Below are positions 26,101-34,713 of a stretch of 64,000 nt of DNA, piece by piece (the stretch's first letter is position 1; every line of letters begins with the position of its first letter). Position numbers and translations under genes: made by a program. Under the pieces are notes generated by a model. That model saw nothing but the letters and a program-made list of their open reading frames with translations, did not search any database and was not told the origin of the DNA. Source of the DNA: Halieaceae bacterium UBA4452 (lineage in GTDB: Bacteria; Pseudomonadota; Gammaproteobacteria; Pseudomonadales; Halieaceae); NCBI GenBank assembly GCA_002389505.1, contig DGPA01000038.1, positions 1-64,000 on the forward strand. Reading direction: 5' to 3'.

Positions 26101-26718
26101 CGCGATCGTACTGCGGTATTCGGGTTGACTGCCGGCGAGCCCAGTCAACAGAAAGTAAAGCACCAGAAAAACAATCACGCCAACGTAACTGAGCATCATC
26201 GAGCGCGCGATGCTCGCGACGGCAAAAAAAATAGCCGAGGTAATCAACACATTGGGGGTTCCAAAAATAAAGAATGCATGCAGGTAATGCCCCAGTACAG
26301 ACGGCCCAACAGTTTCTTGATCCAGCCACGGCATGTGCGCGCCAATAAGCATCGCCAACGGTACTGCCGCAAAACCCAGTAATGCTGCGGTGAAAGCTCC
26401 AGCAAAGCGACCCGCTAGATAGTCAAATTTACTGACTTGGGTCGAGCGGACCATGGGGCCAAATCCACTTTCGTCATCTCGCACCACTACGTTGGCGACA
26501 AAGGCGGTGGTTGCAAACATATAAAACAGCGACATGATCAGCACGGTTTGTGCAATGGCGTAAGGGCTGTTGACATGAATATTGCCCCCCGATCCAATCT
26601 GAATATCTTCCAGCGTGACGGCCCCGAAGGTGAGCAAGAAAAAAATCAAAGCTGTAACGATAAATACCGGGTTTCGAAGTTGATAGCCGAGCTCAAAGCG
26701 AAATATTGATCCAAACAT
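23125..26718 (-). CDS. ABC-2 type permease fused to an M1-family metallopeptidase
   Basis: 1197 residues. The first ~570 residues hold about a dozen hydrophobic helices in two ABC-2-like groups (for example FIVTALIFFLLTFGAVTL, AFFVLLLLGLTNSGGALWF). The rest is a periplasmic M1 aminopeptidase-like region with the zinc motif HEYAHQ (H934, E935, H938) and a downstream glutamate in GGTLLVETMAQYSAL (E958, 19 residues after the second histidine rather than the usual 18). The neighbouring ATPase gene ends 10 bases before this start, so together they form a transporter with a built-in peptidase. Exported or cleaved peptide is unknown; proteins of this fused architecture are known in proteobacteria. 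Confidence 0.9.
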   Translation of the reverse strand: MFGSIFRFELGYQLRNPVFIVTALIFFLLTFGAVTLEDIQIGSGGNIHVNSPYAIAQTVLIMSLFYMFATTAFVANVVVRDDESGFGPMVRSTQVSKFDYLAGRFAGAFTAALLGFAAVPLAMLIGAHMPWLDQETVGPSVLGHYLHAFFIFGTPNVLITSAIFFAVASIARSMMLSYVGVIVFLVLYFLLTGLAGSQPEYRSTIALFEPFGLGAFGEATRYWSAEESNNMLVALQGTLASNRLLVIALSLVALSVAFWRYSFTEKSPSVRNLRKASAERVKELHTGPSVVDKLPNPTQSAAAWPRLVARTRLEISLIFRSPAFFVLLLLGLTNSGGALWFANELYGTPSVPMTFALILPLLGSFGIIPIIIAIYFAGELVWRDRERGMNEIIDSTALPNWAYFIPKVIAVTAVLIATLCIAALAAIVVQFFRGYFVIELDKYFLWFVLPNSVDMLMIAILAVFLQSISSSKYVGWGLMTIYLVGSITLVSVGFEHPLYNFGDTGFVSISDMNGAEVGGDKSWWLRLYWGGVCLLLAVLSYLFWRRGVGISMSSQLRRMPSRLTGKLAVVGLAGLLISGVSGAWLFYQMNIINDYVTSDEREERLATYEKLFLQYESVKQPSIKNIDLRVDLYPENGRARFAGTYRLVNDTSSPIAELHLVFQDTYTKMLEINVPGSVLRVDESEDYGYQIFTLAQAMLPEEELTISFRSERTHKAFSTAAEDSRLVNNGTFLSNAEFSPQLGFDRSVLLQNRTTRRKYDLPAELRMPKLEDEGARERNYVGNADWVMSDITVTTSVNQTPIAPGRLTFEGVDEDRRIRRFESTNPILGVFSIQSANYELTAKQHDGVSLEVYHHPTHDLNAQRMLDAMAVSLDYFQQNFGPYQFDYARIIEFPGYASFAQAFAGTVPYSERIGFIANAADENDIDYVTYVTAHEYAHQYWAHQLVSAYMQGGTLLVETMAQYSALMVMKQLYGEEQIRRFLKYELDSYLSSRGSEVIEELPLNRVENQGYIHYRKGAVVMYLLQDRLGELRVNQMLAELLAQYRFKSQPYASASDLVSGFKSLTRNDAERRLVGDLLEKITLYDFKVIDATTHSLASGHFETTVTASVKKAYADGEGVELEDKFDNFVDVGAFTKRPDYEALQPENVLFLELRPVKSGQQTLTIVTKERPLFVGIDPYSKFVDRKGDDNIIEVQVD

Positions 26719-26728
26719 CAGTGTACCC

Positions 26729-27628
26729 CTAGCGACTGATCACAGGCTGCCCTGCCCCTATTCTCGACTTGGCAAGCGTCGTGAAATAAACGTCCTCCAA
26801 CCCGCCCTCAACACACTTAAAATCTGATCCGGGATCTCCATCAAACAATATATGAATGACGCTTCGTCCCGCCTGCAGCCGGCTCGAAATGATTTGAAAC
26901 TGTTCCGCATAGGCAGACAACTGGCCTCTAGACACCGTCTTTTCCCATATCATGCCTTTTGTCTCCGCAATCAAGTCCCCGGGCGAACCCTCTAATTGGA
27001 CCTGCCCCGCAACGATGACCGCCATTCGTGGACACAGGTCAGCAACGTCTTCAACAATATGCGTTGAAAGAATCACCACTACGTTTTCACCAATCTCGGC
27101 CAATAAATTGAGAAACCGATTTCGCTCTTCAGGGTCTAAACCAGCCGTAGGCTCATCGGTGATAATTAAATCGGGATTTCCGATCAACGCTTGCGCAATC
27201 CCAAATCGTTGTCGCATACCGCCAGAGAATCCAGCGATAGCTTTTTTACGCGCATCCCATAGATTGACCTGCGCGAGCAATGTTTCTACCGTGTCTTTTC
27301 TCTCGGCCCTAGTGGCAATGCCCTTAAGTACTGCCATGTGATCCAGCAAATCGTAGGCCGTCACGCGAGGGTAAACGCCGAAGTCCTGGGGTAAGTAACC
27401 AAGGCGTGCCCGGATTTTCTCCGGCTCTGCCGCGATGTCGATACCATCAAATATCATCGATCCCGCTGTTGACGTTTGCAGGGTGGCAACGGAGCGCATC
27501 AGCGTGGATTTACCTGCACCGTTAGGTCCCAATAAGCCGAACATGCCCTTGGGAATATCCAGATTAATATTGTCTAAGGCACGAGTTCCGTTCGGATAAA
27601 CGTGTGTTACACCATTAAGCGAAAGCAT
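26729..27628 (-). CDS. ABC transporter ATP-binding protein
   Basis: 299 residues from ATG 27628, with GGAG 8 bases upstream; an upstream GTG at 27637 adds three residues. Walker A GLLGPNGAGKST, Q-loop LPQDFG, signature FSGGMRQRFGIAQAL, Walker B DLIITDEPTAGLDPEE and the H-loop STHIVEDV are all intact, so it should hydrolyse ATP. A C-terminal extension of about 70 residues follows the nucleotide-binding domain, as in exporters of the CcmA/NatA type. It forms an operon with the fused permease/peptidase. Confidence 0.94.
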   Translation of the reverse strand: MLSLNGVTHVYPNGTRALDNINLDIPKGMFGLLGPNGAGKSTLMRSVATLQTSTAGSMIFDGIDIAAEPEKIRARLGYLPQDFGVYPRVTAYDLLDHMAVLKGIATRAERKDTVETLLAQVNLWDARKKAIAGFSGGMRQRFGIAQALIGNPDLIITDEPTAGLDPEERNRFLNLLAEIGENVVVILSTHIVEDVADLCPRMAVIVAGQVQLEGSPGDLIAETKGMIWEKTVSRGQLSAYAEQFQIISSRLQAGRSVIHILFDGDPGSDFKCVEGGLEDVYFTTLAKSRIGAGQPVISR

Positions 27629-28148
27629 GCATATCACTCCAATTTATAATGACACCGACTTTTTCCATAATTCGTTATTGCCCACTCCGCAAACCACGAC
27701 CGCGTTACCATAGGGCGGCGCAAAGCCAGGGGCGGCGTCCCCGCACTGAACCGTTGGCAGGCTCACTCCAGCGACATGAGTTCGCTTCTCCTGTGACTAA
27801 TAGGGTTTTTGCCTAAAGCCTGATCATCCTCACTGCCATTAGCCACTGACGATCAGCCCTCGATCAAGTAGAGAGATCGGAGACTACGCTAAGCTGCCGC
27901 CAGTCAAACGGGTTTTATCCGCCAACGATTATTGAGGGACATACACAAGTCCGACGGTGGGTACCTTAGCCGACACCCCTGTTCGTTAACTCAACATATA
28001 CTTGTTTGCCTGCGATTCCAATACAATGAGCCTCGATCTAAAGCAGTGACACCGAAAAAACACACGGCCTCTCTGATTATGACCAGACGGCCAACTTAGG
28101 AACGATGGTGACGCTATCGGTAGCGGCTAGATGATCAGCGAGACTGCT
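27629..28148. other. Long spacer between pspC end and the ABC operon
   Basis: About 520 bases with no open frame of note, no clear terminator and no RNA gene recognised. A minus-strand TATAAA about 15 bases before the ATPase Shine-Dalgarno is a weak promoter candidate. Confidence 0.4.
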
Positions 28149-28607
28149 TCAGAGTTTAGAAAATTCGCGATTTAAGTCGTAGCGGCGTGACGTGACATAG
28201 CGCTCCATTGATTCAACTCGCGCCAATGCCCGATCAAGACGCTCACGGGCTTTGCGCAATCGCTGGGTCGGTGCGTCGGAATATTTGAACACCGAGCGCT
28301 GCCGGTATTGCTGCTGATCTTCGTCATATTCCATCTCAACATCAATCTCCGCCGCCGACTTATCCCAGCGGGTGGGTCGTGCCGACAGTAAAAAGACCGC
28401 GGCCACGTAACCCCAGAAAGCCAATGATCCTGTAAATATGAGTAGCGCAAGTGCACCGAGCCTAATCATCCAAGTAGGCACACCCCAGTGATCAGACAGA
28501 CCCGAACAGACCCCTGCAATCCATGAGTTACTCCTATTGCGATACAGGTTCATGCCCCATCCAGCACCCTTTCGGTCACTAAAACTGTCGTGCTTTTTAC
28601 TTACCAT
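28149..28607 (-). CDS. pspC: Phage-shock-protein C
   Basis: 152 residues. After a polar N terminus comes the PspC domain (NLYRNRSNSWIAGVCSGLSDH) and hydrophobic segments (IRLGALALLIFTGSLAFWGYVAAVFLL), then a charged coiled tail. PspC is an inner-membrane sensor that with PspB relieves PspA inhibition of PspF under envelope stress. It is 3 bases after pspB, the last gene of the operon. Its N terminus is slightly longer than the E. coli protein's. Confidence 0.93.
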   Translation of the reverse strand: MVSKKHDSFSDRKGAGWGMNLYRNRSNSWIAGVCSGLSDHWGVPTWMIRLGALALLIFTGSLAFWGYVAAVFLLSARPTRWDKSAAEIDVEMEYDEDQQQYRQRSVFKYSDAPTQRLRKARERLDRALARVESMERYVTSRRYDLNREFSKL

Positions 28608-28610
28608 GAT

Positions 28611-28856
28611 TTACTCCTTATCAGTTGATTGCTGACGCCAGCTAGAGTGATCCGCATCTAAAATCGACTCCAGTGACTCGATGCGCTCACTCAGCTTGTC
28701 CACGATGGCAAGCATGTCATCCAGAGATTCTCGGTCGTCATTACTCAAACTACGACTTGAACGATTAAGACTTCGGTAATGCATCACAATCCAGATAGGC
28801 GCAACGAACACCATGAACAGAATCATTGGTACAAATAACATTTCAAACGGGTTCAT
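28611..28856 (-). CDS. pspB: Phage-shock-protein B
   Basis: 81 residues: one membrane helix at the N terminus (MLFVPMILFMVFVAPIWIVMHY) and a coiled-coil with SDDERESLDDML-like wording (LSNDDRESLDDMLAIVDKL) typical of PspB. It lies between pspA and pspC. PspB and PspC together sense inner-membrane stress and bind PspA. Nothing unusual is seen apart from a polar C-terminal tail. Confidence 0.93.
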   Translation of the reverse strand: MNPFEMLFVPMILFMVFVAPIWIVMHYRSLNRSSRSLSNDDRESLDDMLAIVDKLSERIESLESILDADHSSWRQQSTDKE

Positions 28857-28938
28857 CGTGCTACTCCTTGTCGCCTATAGTTCTTTATTTCGCATTATCA
28901 ACCTTCCCTGGCCTGCCACTATTTCTGCGGTGCCTGGT

Positions 28939-29619
28939 CTATTTTTGCGACTGTTCACCGTCGGCCATTGATTGCTTAAGTCGATTGAGCTCTGCGGAAA
29001 GCCATTCGTCTTCTTGTAGAGAGTCGATCTCAGCCGCGAGTCCTTGGCCTTCACGCCCCAACTCTATGGCCTCCAACTCACCTTCCATATTATCCATTCG
29101 CCGCTCAAAACGCTCGAATTTAGAAAAGGCATTGTCAAGCTCAGCGCGATGTACCTGGCGCTTGACCGCCATGCGAGTCTGCACTGTCTCAGCACGCATT
29201 AGCATGGCTTTTTGCTTCGCTTTTGCGTCACTGAGTTTAGCCTGCAACTGACTAACCTCCTCATTAAGCTGGAAAATATGTTCATCCGTTGACGCTAACT
29301 CCGCATCAAGCCCCAGCAGTTCCTCGTCAATAGCGTGTTTTTCCTGGAGCGCAGCCCGAGCAAGATCCTCTCGATCTTTAGCAATAGCGAGCTTCGCCTT
29401 GGCTTCCCAAGTACTGGCCTCGTCTTTTATTTGCTCCTGCTTCCGAGCTGCGGTTTTACGATCGGCAAGCACACGCGCGGACGAGCTGCGCACCTCGACT
29501 AAGGTGTCTTCCATCTCTTGGATGATAAGACGAATCATTTTCTCCGGATCTTCAGCGCTGTCGAGCAGCGAATTGATATTGGAGTTTATGATGTCTGACA
29601 TGCGTGAAAAAATACCCAT
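28939..29619 (-). CDS. pspA: Phage-shock-protein A (PspA/IM30)
   Basis: 226 residues. Starts MGIFSRMSDIINSNINSLLD, the membrane-binding amphipathic helix a, followed by EDPEKMIRLIIQEMEDTL and long coiled-coil helices with VQTRMAVKRQVHRA. PspA polymerises on stressed inner membranes and inhibits PspF when not stressed. AGGAG at 9-base spacing precedes the ATG. It is the second gene of the operon here, after a small membrane protein. Confidence 0.96.
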   Translation of the reverse strand: MGIFSRMSDIINSNINSLLDSAEDPEKMIRLIIQEMEDTLVEVRSSSARVLADRKTAARKQEQIKDEASTWEAKAKLAIAKDREDLARAALQEKHAIDEELLGLDAELASTDEHIFQLNEEVSQLQAKLSDAKAKQKAMLMRAETVQTRMAVKRQVHRAELDNAFSKFERFERRMDNMEGELEAIELGREGQGLAAEIDSLQEDEWLSAELNRLKQSMADGEQSQK

Positions 29620-29635
29620 GATGATGATCTCCTAT

Positions 29636-29821
29636 TCAGCGTAAGGCGCTATTGCGGCTGTAGTCATCGATGACCACGCCGCACCAGTAGGCCAGCTCCA
29701 CACCTAATACCATGATGATAAAGGTAGCGGTTGCGGCAACGACACCCGTGAGGGTTGCGATGGCACTGCAAATAAAAATGATGGCTGTATAAACCGCGAA
29801 ACGTTCGTCGATAGCGTCCAT
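29636..29821 (-). CDS. Small two-helix membrane protein leading the psp operon
   Basis: 61 residues from ATG 29821, preceded by AGGAG at 8 bases; longer frames upstream lack support. Two hydrophobic segments (FAVYTAIIFICSAIATLTG, TATFIIMVLGVELAYWCGVV) make a helical hairpin in the membrane, with a short polar tail DDYSRNSALR. The stop lies 16 bases before pspA. It sits between the sigma-54 promoter and pspA, a place with no counterpart in E. coli. I do not recognise the family; a psp-associated membrane component is inferred from position. Confidence 0.7.
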   Translation of the reverse strand: MDAIDERFAVYTAIIFICSAIATLTGVVAATATFIIMVLGVELAYWCGVVIDDYSRNSALR

Positions 29822-29903
29822 GCTTGTTACTCCTTCCATGAATGATGGGTGGGTATCCCTACCCTTGGCGAATCCGCCTTTCCGGCGTCTCCTCCATGAA
29901 TAT

Positions 29904-29919
29904 AGCGAAAGGCGTGCCA
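29904..29919 (-). promoter_or_regulatory. Sigma-54 promoter of the psp operon
   Basis: The minus strand reads TGGCACG-CCTT-TCGCT, matching the sigma-54 consensus TGGCACG-N4-TTGCW with one change in the -12 element; the invariant GG and GC are at the required spacing. Transcription would start about 29893 and enter the small membrane gene. The divergent neighbour is PspF, the expected activator. Confidence 0.8.
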
Positions 29920-30052
29920 GATAATTTTTTGTCAATAAAAACAGCCGCTTGCCAATATTCTCATAATGGGACGCAATTCAGGGGTCACTCATTAATAGGG
30001 TTTTTAACACTTTTAATGGTTTTTTTAACCGATAATAGTTATATTAGCCATT

Positions 30053-31084
30053 ATGCAAGCCCAGCCACAAACCATTATTGGTCAGTCCCCCGCTTTGTCG
30101 GCTGCCCTGGACCATCTGTCGACCCTAGCGGCCATCAATAGACCCGTCCTGATTCTAGGGGAGCGTGGTACCGGCAAAGAACTTGGCGCGGAGAGGTTAC
30201 ACTTTCTATCACCGCGGTGGGCCAACACGCTAATCAAGGTCAATTGCGGGGCCATTACTGAAACCCTGCTAGAGAGTGAACTGTTCGGTCATGAAGCAGG
30301 CGCTTTTACCGGAGCCACCAAACAGCATATCGGGCGTTTCGAAAGAGCAGATGGGGGTACCTTATTTTTAGATGAGCTAGGAGCTATGTCCCTGCGCCTG
30401 CAAGAAAAACTCTTGCGCCTTATTGAGTATGGCGAGTTTGAACGGGTTGGCGGGCGTAAAACCCTGCAGGTAGATGTCCGCGTTGTCGCTGCCACCAATG
30501 CCGACCTGCCTGAATTGGCTGATCGGGGCGAATTTCGCTGGGATCTACTGGATCGCTTGACCTTCGATGTTGTCCGCTTACCCCCCTTGCGAGAGCGCCC
30601 TGACGACATTGAAGAGCTAGCCACTCATTTCGCCATCAGGTTCACCGCTGAACTGAGCTGGGCGTTTTTCTCAGGCTTCTCTGACGCCAGCCTAGAATCT
30701 CTAGTCAAGCACCCGTGGCCAGGCAATGTGAGGGAGCTCAAGAATGTCATCGAACGCTCTTTATATCGCTGGGGGCCGCAAGAAACACCGATTGATCGCA
30801 TGATACTTAACCCCTTCGATACTAGTAGCGGCATCCATCGCAGCCAACCCAAGGCCGTGGCTGAATCGAGCTCACAGGCGCAGCAGGCGCCGCCTGCGCA
30901 ACTCCCAGTTGATCTTCGAGTGTGGTTACATGACGCTGAGCATCAATGGCTGCTGCGGGCGCTGCGCGCCACGTCTTTCAGCCAGAAGTTAGCTGCTAAC
31001 CAACTGGGGCTCAGTTATGATCAGATTCGGAACCTCATTAAAAAGCACAAAGTCAATAGCAGATTGTTACGCGCATCAGAGTAA
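30053..31084 (+). CDS. pspF: PspF, sigma-54-dependent activator of the psp operon
   Basis: 343 residues without a receiver domain, as in PspF. The AAA+ core shows Walker A GERGTGKE, the sigma-54 contact loop GAFTGA, and Walker B GTLFLDELG, with the arginine-finger region and a WPGNVRELKNV sensor-2 segment. The C terminus has a Fis-type helix-turn-helix (KLAANQLGLSYDQIRNLIKKH). An E. coli-like FRADL is FRWDL here. It is divergent from the psp operon. No good Shine-Dalgarno precedes the ATG, so translation may be modest or leader-poor. Confidence 0.95.
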   Translation: MQAQPQTIIGQSPALSAALDHLSTLAAINRPVLILGERGTGKELGAERLHFLSPRWANTLIKVNCGAITETLLESELFGHEAGAFTGATKQHIGRFERADGGTLFLDELGAMSLRLQEKLLRLIEYGEFERVGGRKTLQVDVRVVAATNADLPELADRGEFRWDLLDRLTFDVVRLPPLRERPDDIEELATHFAIRFTAELSWAFFSGFSDASLESLVKHPWPGNVRELKNVIERSLYRWGPQETPIDRMILNPFDTSSGIHRSQPKAVAESSSQAQQAPPAQLPVDLRVWLHDAEHQWLLRALRATSFSQKLAANQLGLSYDQIRNLIKKHKVNSRLLRASE

Positions 31085-31196
31085 CAATGGTACGTAGATC
31101 ATGTCCCGACAGTCGCTGAAAACTTTTCTCCGCAGGCGACTGCTTCGATGAAATAATAGTGGCTATAACCCAATTTCCTTGCAGGAACCTACCGCC

Positions 31197-32660
31197 ATGA
31201 CTCTCCCCCTTAACGACCCACAGCTTCTGAAAAATAAAGCTTACATCAATGGCCAATGGCGCGATGCGGACGATGGGGCCCTGCTCAATGTCACCAATCC
31301 AGCAACGGGCGACATCATCACTCACATCGCCAAAGTAGGCGCCACCGAAACTCGATGCGCTATTGAAGCCGCCGACGCTGCCATGGTGGACTGGCGACAA
31401 CAGCCCGCCAAAACCCGGGCGCAACTTCTCCGGGGCTGGTTTGATTTAGTCATGGCACATCAAGATGACCTCGCGATTATCATGACCGCCGAACAAGGTA
31501 AAACCCTGGCCGAGAGTCGAGGCGAAATTGCTTACGGTGCTTCCTATATTGAGTGGTTTGCCGAACAGGCGAAGCGCATTGATGGCGATGTCATTCCCGG
31601 CCCAGGGCCTGACCGTCGAGTTATCTGCATCAAACAACCGGTTGGCGTTTGTGCGGCCATCACTCCATGGAACTTTCCCAACGCCATGATTACTCGCAAG
31701 GCTGCGCCAGCGCTGGCAGCAGGCTGTACAGTGGTCATCAAGCCGGCCAGTGAAACGCCTCTCTCAGCGCTCGCATTAGCCGAGCTCGCCCACAGAGCGG
31801 GCATTCCACCGGGAGTCATTAATGTCATCGCTGGCAGTTCTGGCGCTATTGGGGGTGAGTTAACAAGTAACCCGACCGTTCGTAAACTGAGTTTCACCGG
31901 CTCGACTCCAGTGGGTAAGATGCTCGAAAAACAGTGCGCGGCGACTCTGAAAAAAACATCAATGGAGCTTGGTGGCAATGCGCCCTTTATTGTTTTTGAG
32001 GATGCCGATATCAATGCCGCTGTCGAGGGCGCTCTGATCTCGAAATACCGCAATAGTGGCCAAACGTGCGTTTGCTCAAATAGACTACTCATTCACGAGG
32101 CTGTGGCAGAGGAATTCACCGCAAAGTTCATGGCGGCAACTAAAAATCTCACCCTCGGCAATGGTGCCGAAGCCAACGTGACCATGGGCCCTCTGATCAA
32201 TCATAAAGCGGTCAGTGATGTCGATGATCTTGTCAAACGGTCAGTCGCAGCAGGCGCTGCACTGCTACTGGGCGGCAAACCCAGTGACTTGGGGCCCTGT
32301 TTTTATGAGCCAACGATTCTATCGGGGGTAACGGCGGAGATGGCCGTATTTAGACATGAAATTTTTGGTCCAGTGGCCCCGATTATCACCTTCAGTAGCG
32401 AGCAGGAAGCTATTGCTATCGCTAACGATACCGAATTTGGTTTGGCTAGCTACTTTTACACTCGAGATATCGGTCGTGTCTGGCGGGTTTCAGAAGCCCT
32501 TGAGTACGGCATTGTTGGTGTCAATGAGGGAATCATCTCTAATGAGATGGCGCCTTTCGGTGGCGTAAAGGCATCGGGCTCAGGGCGGGAAGGGTCTAAA
32601 TACGGTATCGAAGACTATCTCGAAATCAAATACATCCTTATGGGCGGCTTAGATCAATGA
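31197..32660 (+). CDS. gabD: NADP-dependent succinate-semialdehyde dehydrogenase
   Basis: 487 residues from ATG 31197; a TTG at 31179 is less likely. Aldehyde-dehydrogenase motifs: PWNFPNAMITRKAAPALAAG, the general-base glutamate in MELGGNAPF, and the catalytic cysteine in GQTCVCSNR (about residue 290; the second cysteine is the redox partner seen in GabD). The C-terminal GREGSKYGIEDYLEIKYI matches GabD. It oxidises succinate semialdehyde to succinate, ending GABA degradation. An omega-aminotransferase on the other strand at 34714 could supply its substrate. Confidence 0.93.
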   Translation: MTLPLNDPQLLKNKAYINGQWRDADDGALLNVTNPATGDIITHIAKVGATETRCAIEAADAAMVDWRQQPAKTRAQLLRGWFDLVMAHQDDLAIIMTAEQGKTLAESRGEIAYGASYIEWFAEQAKRIDGDVIPGPGPDRRVICIKQPVGVCAAITPWNFPNAMITRKAAPALAAGCTVVIKPASETPLSALALAELAHRAGIPPGVINVIAGSSGAIGGELTSNPTVRKLSFTGSTPVGKMLEKQCAATLKKTSMELGGNAPFIVFEDADINAAVEGALISKYRNSGQTCVCSNRLLIHEAVAEEFTAKFMAATKNLTLGNGAEANVTMGPLINHKAVSDVDDLVKRSVAAGAALLLGGKPSDLGPCFYEPTILSGVTAEMAVFRHEIFGPVAPIITFSSEQEAIAIANDTEFGLASYFYTRDIGRVWRVSEALEYGIVGVNEGIISNEMAPFGGVKASGSGREGSKYGIEDYLEIKYILMGGLDQ

Positions 32661-32799
32661 TGCGCTTATCAACTACCCATGTGGCGACGCTTTCCGGGAC
32701 CGGGCGACTTATAAACAGGCTAAACGATCCGTCCTGACAGCGAGCCCTTCATAGCTGCTGCGAATGCGGTGCCCTGATTTTTTTACTACGGACAGCTGA

Positions 32800-34608
32800 A
32801 TGAACCCTACCGATCAACTCTCACCGCTGCTTTTGACGGTGGACGCCCATCTAAGCGCAGGCAAACTCGAGGCGGCTATTCGCCTTTTGCAGGAGAGACT
32901 AGAGCCTAAACCACCCTATTACTATGGCTGGCTTGTGCTGAGTCGACTGCTTTTTGAACACGGCCAAACCCAAGAGGCCGTCCGTATCGGGCAATTTTCT
33001 GAACAGCTTGATTCCCAGGCCCAACTATTTCAGTCCATCCAACGGGCTATGCGCTCCCAAGACTTACTAACTGCACGCACATTAGCCGACAACATGCTCG
33101 GTAACGTACCGGGACACCCTCGCGCCATTTTCACGGTGGCCCACATACAGCAAACCCGTGGCGACTTCGAGTCCGCAGCCAACACACTGAGTAACGGTCT
33201 AGAGCTCCATCCTGCCAACCTCCAGCTCCGGACCATGCAAGCGAGCGCATTTGAACAGTCCGGTCAGTATCGCCAAGCCATCAAGGCGGCCGAGACGACG
33301 GCCTTCATCGCCAACGACTTTCAACACCTGTGGAGCCTTGCCACCTTGCTCCTGCGCCTGGGGAAAAATGACGCAGCGCTCGAGGTCTGTGATCGGATCC
33401 AATCATCCCTGGGTGGGGATAAAGGTAAGCGTTGTTCAGTCGCTACTATGCAGGCGCAGATTTATCGTATTTTGGGCAACCGAGAGGCTAGTGTCACCGC
33501 TTTTCGTCAGAGTTTGACGCTAGATTCAAACAATGCGGCCGCGTGGTGGGGGCTGGCGGATTTTAAGGATTATCGTTTCAGTGACGCCGACCGTAGATCC
33601 ATGGAACGGCTCCTAAACCGTATGGAACACGACTCACAACAGCGAAGTCTGGCCGCTTTCGCTCTGGCCTGTGCTGAAGAAGCTAGCGGAAAACTCGACA
33701 GCGCGATGGCGTACTACCACAAGGCCAATTCACTGCATAGCGTTCGAGCCTTTGACACCCAAGGGTTTGATGCAGCAATCACTCGGATCACCAGCACCCT
33801 ATCTGCCACTGCATTGGCGAGGCAAGCGCGTCCAAAAAAGGGAGCCGCGCGTCCTATTTTCATCGTTGGCTTGCCTCGATCTGGTTCAACGCTGATCGAA
33901 CAGATCCTCGCCAGTCACAGTGATATTGAAGGTACGATGGAACAACCTACACTGCCTGCAATAAAACGACGTGCCCATTTGATCTGTGCGACACAACACA
34001 AAGGCGAGTATTTGACCCGGCTCGGCGACCTCTCTGTGGCTGATCTCACGCGGCTAGGCCAATCTTACTTGGATGAAAGTCAGGTTTTTCGCTCCGGAGC
34101 AGGAGCATTTTTTATAGACAAGCTGCCACATAATTTTGAGCACGTAGGTCTTATCCACAAAATACTGCCCCAGGCCATCATCATCGACATACGTCGACAC
34201 CCCATGGATTGCGGTTATAGCCTATATAAACAGCATTTCGCCCAGGGCGTCGAATTTAGTTACCAGCTTGAGGCCATTGGGGGTTATTACAACGGCTATC
34301 TCAAGCTAATGGATCACTGGGATAAGGTACTACCCGGCAGGATTCACCATCTCCAATATGAATCATTGGTAGCCCACCCTCGCATCAGTGTGAGCAGTCT
34401 GCTCGACCATATCGGCCTCGCCTTTGAGGACAATTGCCTGCATTTTCATAAGACCCAACGTCCAGTGCGAACCGCCTCCAGTGAACAAGTTCGCCAACCC
34501 CTCAACAGCAAAGGCATTGGCGCTTGGAAAGCGGTGGAGGCCGAGCTAACGCCACTAAAAAACGCCCTAGGAAATGAAACTTTAACGCGTTTCAGCGCAT
34601 TTTTATGA
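32800..34608 (+). CDS. TPR-repeat sulfotransferase-domain protein
   Basis: 602 residues. Residues 1-330 are tetratricopeptide-like helix pairs (for example GNREASVTAFRQSLTLDSNNAAAWWGLAD). Residues ~345-600 form a sulfotransferase domain with the PAPS-binding loop IVGLPRSGSTLIEQIL, the 3-prime-phosphate region IIDIRRHPMDCGYS and a C-terminal base-stacking segment with RPVRTASSEQVRQP. TPR-sulfotransferase proteins of this layout are widespread in marine proteobacteria; acceptors are unknown. The gene follows gabD by 140 bases and need not be linked to it. Confidence 0.9.
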   Translation: MNPTDQLSPLLLTVDAHLSAGKLEAAIRLLQERLEPKPPYYYGWLVLSRLLFEHGQTQEAVRIGQFSEQLDSQAQLFQSIQRAMRSQDLLTARTLADNMLGNVPGHPRAIFTVAHIQQTRGDFESAANTLSNGLELHPANLQLRTMQASAFEQSGQYRQAIKAAETTAFIANDFQHLWSLATLLLRLGKNDAALEVCDRIQSSLGGDKGKRCSVATMQAQIYRILGNREASVTAFRQSLTLDSNNAAAWWGLADFKDYRFSDADRRSMERLLNRMEHDSQQRSLAAFALACAEEASGKLDSAMAYYHKANSLHSVRAFDTQGFDAAITRITSTLSATALARQARPKKGAARPIFIVGLPRSGSTLIEQILASHSDIEGTMEQPTLPAIKRRAHLICATQHKGEYLTRLGDLSVADLTRLGQSYLDESQVFRSGAGAFFIDKLPHNFEHVGLIHKILPQAIIIDIRRHPMDCGYSLYKQHFAQGVEFSYQLEAIGGYYNGYLKLMDHWDKVLPGRIHHLQYESLVAHPRISVSSLLDHIGLAFEDNCLHFHKTQRPVRTASSEQVRQPLNSKGIGAWKAVEAELTPLKNALGNETLTRFSAFL

Positions 34609-34713
34609 GGCGCAGCCACTGTCATTTGGTCGCCAAAAACCAGTGAGTGCATTGACATTAATGGCCCGCAAGAGTCGCTCTTACATTGGCTGCTCACTGG
34701 AGGAGCTAACTGC

